Assembly: GCA_949316235.1 (NCBI GenBank)
Contig: OX438744.1
Coordinates: 25,097,578-25,161,577 of the forward strand
Length of the DNA stretch: 64,000 nt
Direction of reading: 5' to 3'
From: Oegoconia quadripuncta
Taxonomy: Eukaryota > Arthropoda > Insecta > Lepidoptera > Autostichidae
A program made the position numbers and the translations under genes. Under the pieces are notes generated by a model. That model did no database searches, was not told the origin of the DNA, and worked only from the letters and a program-made list of their open reading frames with translations. Below are positions 11,501-20,500 of the stretch, in pieces; the first letter of the stretch is position 1; every line of letters starts with the position of its first letter.

Positions 11501-14500
11501 CGGCAGACTTAGATAAGATGGTGGAAGATAAATGTATACATCGCCTGTCCTACTACGGGGACTGATTGTGATTGGACGGAATTAACATTCGACTAGGTGA
11601 AAATTTAGCTGACGTGCATTTGTACTACTTGTACTCCAACACATCTCAGTGCCACTAGAACCGCCCAGTATCCCGCTACCCTAACGTCCCGCGCACCCGT
11701 CCCCGCCCCGCCTCACCTTGTCCCCGTCGCGGGGCAGCGACAAGCTGAAGGGCTGTGCCCCGGGGCTGTAGGTGGCGACGGCCTGCGGGTGCAGCGGCAG
11801 GCCCGCGCCCGCGCCCGCGCCCGCGCCGTCCGAGCTGCTGTCGCCCAGGTCTTGCTGGGGCGTCCACACTGCCGGCGTCGGCTCCGGCTGGTGGGATAGC
11901 GACTGACCAGCTTAACAATTATATCCTACACATCACACGCCATGCCCAACCCTAAAATGCATTTAGATATTCTCATTGAAATAATTATTGTACCTATCCT
12001 CAGTTACTAATCTATGTAACTACTACCACAGCTCATGGGACCACTTCGAAGGTGTTAACAATTATATTCTACGTTTTTCTTCCTACACATCACATATGAC
12101 ATGTACTCTAAAATATACACGTAGGTATTCTCCATAAAATAATTGTTGTACCTATCCTCAACTACTACTCTATGTGACTACTAACACAGATCATGACTAC
12201 ATCGAACCTGGGAACTTGAATACACGGCATTACATAATTCAGGCACCAGCCTCTGTCAAAGATTTTGTTTCGTTTTTTCTATTTTTGTTATAACAATGCT
12301 AGGACTTGTGATATGGAAATCTTTGTGGGGAAAATAAAGACTATATCGTCAACCTTCGGGCGACATGCCAGTGTTAAATAAAAACTCCAATTAGAAATTA
12401 TCGACATTTTCTGTAACCTTCTATAAGCTGACTGTGCCTTTAGTTGTCCATAAACACTGACTTTTGTTGCACTATTCTGCCTTTGTTAGACACAAATATA
12501 TAAAATATTCGTTGAATTCAGCTAAAGAGCCCATAATTATATTTCCATCCTTGCAGTTCTCCACTGCATTCTTAGACAAGTTTCGGACCGCTGGCAGCTG
12601 TCAGATAGATATTTAGGGTTAGCAAATTTCATTTACCCAAAGTACTCGTACTGTGTAGGTAGCTGTTGTACTAGAGTACGATTAAGGAGCGGTACGCCTT
12701 GACTAATAGTCGAGTTGTAGTGTGGTAGAACGGGCCGTTACCCTGCCCACTTAGATACTCCTCTCAACCCGCATATGTAGGACACATGGTTACCCATCAA
12801 AGCTCGAGAGTTGAGTAACTGCAAGGAGAAAGCAGGCTTGCTTATTTTACTTAAACTGTGGTGACTGAAGACAATCCGGCTCCTGTAATCAATCATTTTC
12901 TCAGGACATGTAGACGAAACAGTTCCTCTATTAGTAACTCACATGAATTCTCGGGGAGTCTATCCTGTGGTCGCTGTGCGCATGATCGCCAGATATTCCC
13001 GAATCGCCTGACTTGTCCGCCGACTGCTCCGACCTAGGCGATGACTCGGGCGATATATCGGCCGACACTTTCGTTTCGACAGCTAATGGTTGGGTTTCTG
13101 CGAATGAAGAGATAATTCGTAGGTTGGTAAATATGACTAGGTATACATCGAGTAGCGCGTCATTTACTTTCATTCGTCGCCGTGTAGAATACCACGGATA
13201 AGTCCGCCGTTGTACTCAATTTATGTATTAATGCAAAATTAATGTATTGCCTTTTTGTACAATAAAGCGTTTACAAACAAACAAACCACTGTTGATCCTA
13301 TCGTACAAGAGTAGCATTGTAAGGAGTCTGGGTGGAGGTAATGCCTGTAATGACTCCGAGTCTTGAATAATATAATATTAGAATAAGAATTTTTTATTAT
13401 TATTATTCCGGACACTTACACCAATCATCTAGTCCCAAACTAAGCAAAGCTTGTGCTATGGATACTAGATAACGGATAAACATACATGAATATTTACATA
13501 AATATCCATGACTCGGGAATAAATTTGTTCGTATTCATCACACAAACATTTACCCCTCGCGGGATTCGAACCCGCAACCGTTGGTTTCGCTGACAGGGTC
13601 CACTGCACCAGTCGGTCGTCAATAAATTAGTAGTCTACTCATATGTATTGATAGAACCTGCTATCAAGGAATCAATTCGGAAATAGAAATGTTTCTACCT
13701 ACTCGTCAGAAATGTATGTATTTTTTATGGGATTTCTGAATTGCCATCAGGATGTTGTTGATGCCGGAACGCGCCTTATGCATATTCTACGCATCAGGGA
13801 AGCGCCATTGGAATTTGATCGGCTCTGCGACATATGAGTAGACTACTAATTTATTCTTATTCTACTATTAATTTATTATTCAAGCCTCGGAGTCATTACA
13901 GGCATTACTCCACCCAGACTCCTTACAATGCTACTCTTGTACGATAGGATCAACAGTGGTATTCTACAGGGTGACGAATGAAGGTAGATGACGCGCTACA
14001 TGGATATTGGTACCTTAGAGCCCAGACTAAAGAAAAGTTAAAGAAAAACGTGAAGGACGAAAGAAGTAACTAAATATTTGGAAGACGATAACGCCTAGTT
14101 TTGGATACGCAAGGGATATCCCCATATTTTCAGATAGCAAAGGACTATCGCGAATACTAGCAGTGCCAATTGTAACTCATGGCAAAATCTTCTGGGGGCT
14201 TCAAAACTATGTCGGTAAATGAGCGTAAAAGACTGGATGGTCACACGACGTTAGGTTAGCCAGTATGGAGACGTTATCTTAGCCGGCAATCAGAGCACGA
14301 AAGACCGCGCTAAAGAAGTTTTCTTAAGACATTGAATATAGCGAAAAGGCCACTAACACCTGTTTTCCTCCATATTATTCACTTTCCAACACCAGCATGG
14401 CATTGAAATCAATCCCGCATAATGTGGTCGGCAGTTTGCTGTATACAAACTTACCGGCAGCCAGATGGGCATCCAACGATGCAAGTTGCCTCCAAGCAGC

Positions 14501-17500
14501 GGCAGGTGAGAACCTTGGTACGGTGGGTTGTTTTTTAGGCAATGTTGGGCGGAGTCGCAGCGCTATACCTAGCGAACCTTCCGAGCCCTCTCCCTCAGAG
14601 CCGTCTGATGACAACGCTGATTCTGACGATACTGGAATTAGTGAGTAAAAGCATCATAAATTTGGAGATGAGTGAAAGTGCATCTCCTACATCTACAGTA
14701 CATCTCCTTGCTCTTCAAAGTTAGGAGACGACAGAAAACTCTTGACGACGTGAATAGTGCTATCTCTAAGGTGGTTGAATGGTTTACGTCAAATAACCTA
14801 CTTCTTAATGAAAAAAAAACCAAATGCATAAAATTTTCACTACCTAATGTCAAACAGGTAGCTAGTACTATTTTAATAAAAAACGAGGAGTTGGAGCTTG
14901 TGGACACTACTCTATTTCTAGGCATTATGTTAGATAAAGGACTACAATGGGGTCCACATATCGAAAGGTTGTCGAAACGTCTCAGTTCTGCAGTGTTCGC
15001 TATTAAAAAAATCCGCTATTTAACCGACGTGGACACCGCGAGGCTGGTATATAGTACTTCAGCTATTTCCATAGCATAATGGCTTTTGGCATTCTGTTAT
15101 GGGGAAATGCCGCGGACATAAATTGTATTTTTGTTCTGCAGAAGCGAGCGGTTCGTGCGATCTACAAGTTAGGCTCCCGAGTATCTCTGAGGAATAAATT
15201 TCAAGAAATCAATATATTAACTTTGGCATCGCAATATATTTACGAAAACTTAATGTACGTAAGAAAGAATCTGTATTTGTTTAGGAAAAATTGTGAAATA
15301 CACAATGTTAATACAAGATATAAAAATAAACTTGCTGTCCATAGCAGTCGCTTACACAAAGTCATTAAGTCATTCAAGGGACAATGTATACGCTTTTACA
15401 ATAAGGTTCCGGTAGACATTAAAAATTTGCCTTTAAATAAATTTAAAACAACCATTAAACGGAAACTATGTGCCAAAGGCTATTATAAAATTTCTGACTA
15501 TCTGGATGATAAGAATGCGTGGACATGAACCGCTCGCCATTATCCAGTATATTTTATTCTTATTTTCTTTGTCGAATCATAAATTTTACAATTAGGTATC
15601 TCAAATTGTATTTGTATTGACTTATTTAAAAAGAGCAACCCTGGAGTTTCTTGCTCGTTCTTCTCTGGGGAGACTGCCTAGTGAATGAGCGATAACTGTA
15701 TGTCATGACGATTTCAAATGTTATTCTTATAACTTACGAAATAAAAACATTTGCCGTTGGCACTACGTATCGTCGCCTGACAGCCAAACTTTGCTGCAGG
15801 AGCGCGGCTGAACAACTAGCCAATTATTTTCAACCAATTCAGTTAGGTTTTGGCTCGAAGGGTGGCTGTGAGGCGTCGGTACATGCTCTTCGAACCTATC
15901 TAATGGGTCAGGATTGTGAAGTGCTGCTGAAAGTTGACGTAAGGAATGCCTTTAATTCAGTCGATAGAGGTGCCTTACTGACCCAAGTGCAATCAAAGCT
16001 GCCCTTTGCTTATAAGTTTTTATGGCAATGTTATAAAGAGCCATCCAAACTAATTTACAAAGATAATTTATTACATTCGTCCGTTGGGTGTCAGCAAGGT
16101 GACCCGCTCGGGCCGGCTGTCTTTGGTCTAGCGATCCATCCCATTTTAGAGAAATTGAGATCAAAATTTAATGTTTGGTACCTTGATGATGGAACTATTG
16201 GTGGTGAAGCGTCAACGGTGTTGGAGGATTTGCGGGTCATGATTCGCGAATTTGGCGCCATTGGTTTGGAACTAAATTCAGCTAAATGTGAGCTGTATAT
16301 CCCAGAGTCATGCCCGGATAAATCAACAATAGCATCATATTTTAATGCTCTGGCGCCAAATATTAACATTGTCGACAAGAGCACGCTTCATCTTCTAGGG
16401 GCACCAATTTTTGATGAATCCTTTCCCTCCTTTATAGACCACAAAATTCAAAATTTTATAGAAGCGTCAGATCGCCTTCAGAACATCAGTACCCATATAG
16501 CTTATACCATCCTCCGTTACTGTCTCTTCGTACCACAATTTACGTATGTTTTACGGTGCTGTCAGTTATGGAAACACGATGATTTACTTTATCGACTCGA
16601 TAACACCATTAAACAGTCGCTAGTTACCATGCTCAATACGAATTTCGAAATCAATACATGGACCCAGGCCTCCCTACCGATCAGGTTTGGGGGTCTCGGA
16701 ATCCGCAAAATTTCCAGTGTTTCATTACCTGCTTTCCTATCCTCTGTTCACAGCACGCAAACGTTGGTAAGTAAAATCTTGAGCTCAGGTTCCAACGTTT
16801 GCGAGGTGGCATACTTATTTGAGGCCAGGAATGCATGGACGTTGGCCTGCCCGAGGACTGAGTTTCCGACTATTCCTTCGTCACAGAAAATGTGGGACGA
16901 GCCGCTCTGCAGGTTGGTGCGGGATAACCTTATTAACACGTCAACCAACCCCGCAGAACGCGCTCGCCTCCTAGCTGTCGGCGAATGGGAGTCGGGTTTA
17001 TGGCTTCAGGCCCTTCCATCGACTAATATCGGTACGCTACTGGATCGCTCCACGTTTAGAGTCGCCACGGCCCTTCGCTTAGGCGCCCCCTGCGTGACCC
17101 CTCATGAGTGCAGCTGTGGACATGCGGTGTCGCAACTCGGCCACCACGGTTTGTCATGCTGCAGGAGCGCTGGGCGTTTTCCACGTCATGCGGAATTAAA
17201 CGACGTTATCCGCCGGGCCTTTACCACGGCTGGGTCCCCCGCAATCCTGGAACCTAATGGACTGGCGAGGGATGACGGCAAAAGGCCGGACGGTATGACC
17301 CTCGTGCCTTGGAAACTGGGAAGGTCTTTGGTATGGGATGCAACCTGCGTCGATACCCTTGCTCCTTCCCATCTTCCAAGTACAAGCGGTACAGCTGGTT
17401 CCGCTGCCGCCTTGGCAGAAAGCGTTAAACGACGCAAATATGCCGGTCTCAGTGGAGACCACCTATTTGCGCCGTTTGGTGTAGAAACGCTTGGGCCGTG

Positions 17501-20500
17501 GGGACCGGGTGCTCACACTCTTTTTAGGGAGTTATCTGAGCGTCTGGTTGATGCATCCCACGATCGGAGGGCTGGCCTATATTTTGGTCAAAGACTCAGC
17601 CTCGCTATACAGCGAGGCAATGCGGCCAGCCTTCTGGGTACCTTTCCATCAACCAGAGACTTGGGGCTAGTTTTTTATTTGTGATATTTTAATAATAAAT
17701 TGTATATATATTGTATTGTATTTAACAATCAATATTATGAATCTTGTATGCAGGATAATAAGATTTCTGTATTGTCTGTATGAATAAATAAATAAAACAT
17801 TTTTGATTTTGATTTTTGATTTTGAAGTGAAAGATAAGTATAGGATTGGACTGATGTTACTGATATTTCGTTTAATAATAATTGACATTTCATTCTGAGT
17901 TAAGTATATACTATACTATACTAGTTAGTACTTATTTCTAATACAAGAAATTGATTAGAAAAATAGCGATTTCACAAAAAATGGCAATAGTCATAGCAAC
18001 ATTGTGTGAAAAACTAAATAGCTGCTGATACAGAGACGGCATTAGGAGTAGTGGCGACTTGACTGTCAGTGTTTACAATCCATTTCTGTGAAATGACACA
18101 AATCTGGATTAGTAGATTTTGTGGTTCTTTGTGGTTCATCACGGGTCATACTCTCTCCTAGCGAGAGGAAGCTATGCCCCAACAGCAGGGGACATAAGGC
18201 AGACATGTTGTATGAAGGTTATTATAAAATAGAATAGGATACAACAGGGTCGAAAATAATGAAATCGTAAATGTAACACAAATAAATCCACTCACAATTC
18301 TTTATCTTGCAGTCCTCTTTCAGCTTCGCGTTGAATTTCTCAAACTCTGCGTCCTCGTCGTGGTACCCGAGCAACTTCTTCTCGATGAGATGGAAGTTAC
18401 TGATCTCTTCGATGATGGGGCTGCCTAAGCCAGGGAAGTCCTTTAGGTGATCCCGGGACTCGGTCTGCTTGCTCTCTATCATACCGAAGTAGAACTGCTT
18501 TGACGGTGGTTGCTTTTGACTGAAAGGATGCAGAAAATTTACTATAAGAACTCCATGGCGATAATGAAAAATTGTCTTGGATTTAACTAAAGTCTTTTCG
18601 TTAAGCGTTCTTTTTGGGTGTTCCGGTAGCACAGTGAAAGTCTTTTTTTGGTCCCAGTAGCAATTTGAGCCCAAATATTTCTAACTATCTAGTGGTATAA
18701 ATACGTTATGCATGACTACTACTTCTCATTTAAAACATACTTACTTTTCTTGTAACATCTTTTCTCTTTGTAATAACATTTTATTATTCGTTGGTGATAC
18801 TTTTTTCCTTGTAGGCGAATGTTCTGGCGTTGACTCTTTACCAGAAGCTTGTCCTCTATCTGGCATTGGTTTACCATTTTCTTTACTATTGTACTTATAT
18901 TTATTGACTGCAGCAATATTCCTTGCGATGATGTTAATCTGTGTAGTCTTGGGTTTGGTTTCACTCACTCGGTTCAGAGGCCGACTTCTGCTTATTGCTG
19001 TTTTTGTATCTTTACTACTGAAATTGTTCGGTTTAAGACTAGACTCTTTGACTTTGATCTGTGCCGTCTGTTTCGTTGGGTTTGGTTTATGTGCGCTCGT
19101 TTTTTCATTATGACTAGTTTTTTTTTGACTTACATTAATTTTAGGCCCTAATTCGTTTTTTATTCTACTCGTCGCCTTTTTGAGTTCTGCTTGAAATTCA
19201 TCTTTTTCTTCATTATCCTTAATTAATAGTGAAGGAAGAGATTTTCTCAAAGGCCTGCTATTAGCTGCTAATGGACTGAGTTTATTTTCTTTTAATTGTT
19301 GTCCTATAGCTTTCATTCTATTCTCGTGTATGGCTCTGGGAGATCCACTTTCTTTTCTACTAGCAAGTAAAGTATTATCGAAAGTCTTCTCTCTCCGCAA
19401 AGATGGCTGTTCACTGTCCTCCCTCACAAATCTATCAGAATACCTGAAATTTCTATTCAAAAGTGGTGTCTTCCACGCTTCGCTTTGTTCCGTCGTTTTT
19501 GATGTTTTCGCCCTGCATCCACTGACCTTGTCAGTTCTAGATTTTTTAAAGTCTTGCCTTGCTTGAAGTAACCGTTCCTCTCTTTTTAGAGACGCTGAAC
19601 TTTGTATCATATCTTTATTATCAGGATACTTTAGATGTTGTTCCTTGTCCTTGCAAGGCGACCTATATCTCCTCTCGAAAGCTTGATTCTCACTTGTGTC
19701 TAAAGATTTATAATCGGTGTATGTACTTTTGTAGGTTGGTATTTTGGAGTCGATGTGACCATTCATTTTTTTGGTTTCGTTTCTTGTTTTGAACAGTCTG
19801 AGTTTTCTTTGGGGTTCTGGTCTTCCGTTCCCGTCGCTGGAATCTGGCGACGAACCCTCACGGTGCTGAAAGTCAAATGTAATTGTTTACAACAAGTAAG
19901 TTACTAGTGATTTCAGACATTAAGTTTGATGACATGAGACTTACATCATTGGTGGGAGGCGGAGGGGCTCGATACTTTTTTCTGAAATGTTTATTACATC
20001 TCGGCTTCTGTTGCTCTTCTTCTATCCGTAAATCTGGTTCTGACCCAAATCTTTTATTAATGCTACCTGCAAATAGAAATTAAACACTAGCTTGTAATAT
20101 CGCATACAGTACCTACAGAAAAAGAATAGGAAAACTATTTTCACGTAGAATTCTTATCGTAGTATCGATTTTCTCTGTTTGCTTTAAATATGGTTACATT
20201 GAATTGGGGGAAATATAATGCGATAAGTGTGATATTAACGCCCTAATAATTTTTGAATGTCGGCGATATAAATGTGACAGCTGGATATTTAAGGGACTTT
20301 TTGAGTGGCTTTTGAGTATTCGGGCGTTCCTCTTTCAATTATGTATTTTCATCCGCACTTTTTAATATTTTATCAAGATAATAAAATTTATACACTACCC
20401 CGAAAGTTCAGCTACAAAACAGAATGTATGGTGTTGCTCTGTATTGAATGTGATAGACTTAGTAATTGGATATGTACGTGTGTATGTGATCACACAGAAG

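Larger units (their letters stand above)
13146..14004. repeat. Intronic inverted duplication with a broken left arm
   Basis: The right arm (13830-14004) is the reverse complement of a left arm that survives as 13146-13195, 13286-13390 and 13621-13646. The left arm is split by a 90-bp LINE 3' end and by a SINE. Shared blocks include ACTGTTGATCCTATCGTACA, AGAGTAGCATTGTAAGGAGT and ATTAGTAGTCTACTCATATG. It lies between exons 7 and 8. Confidence 0.85.

Noticed and set aside
14672..15079. 135-aa ORF as an independent protein
   Set aside because: It is part of a frameshifted LINE RT fragment homologous to 48760-49100.
18712..19113. Plus-strand open frames of 133 and 100 aa
   Set aside because: They lie antisense over host exon 5, whose frame, splice sites and phases are strongly supported.
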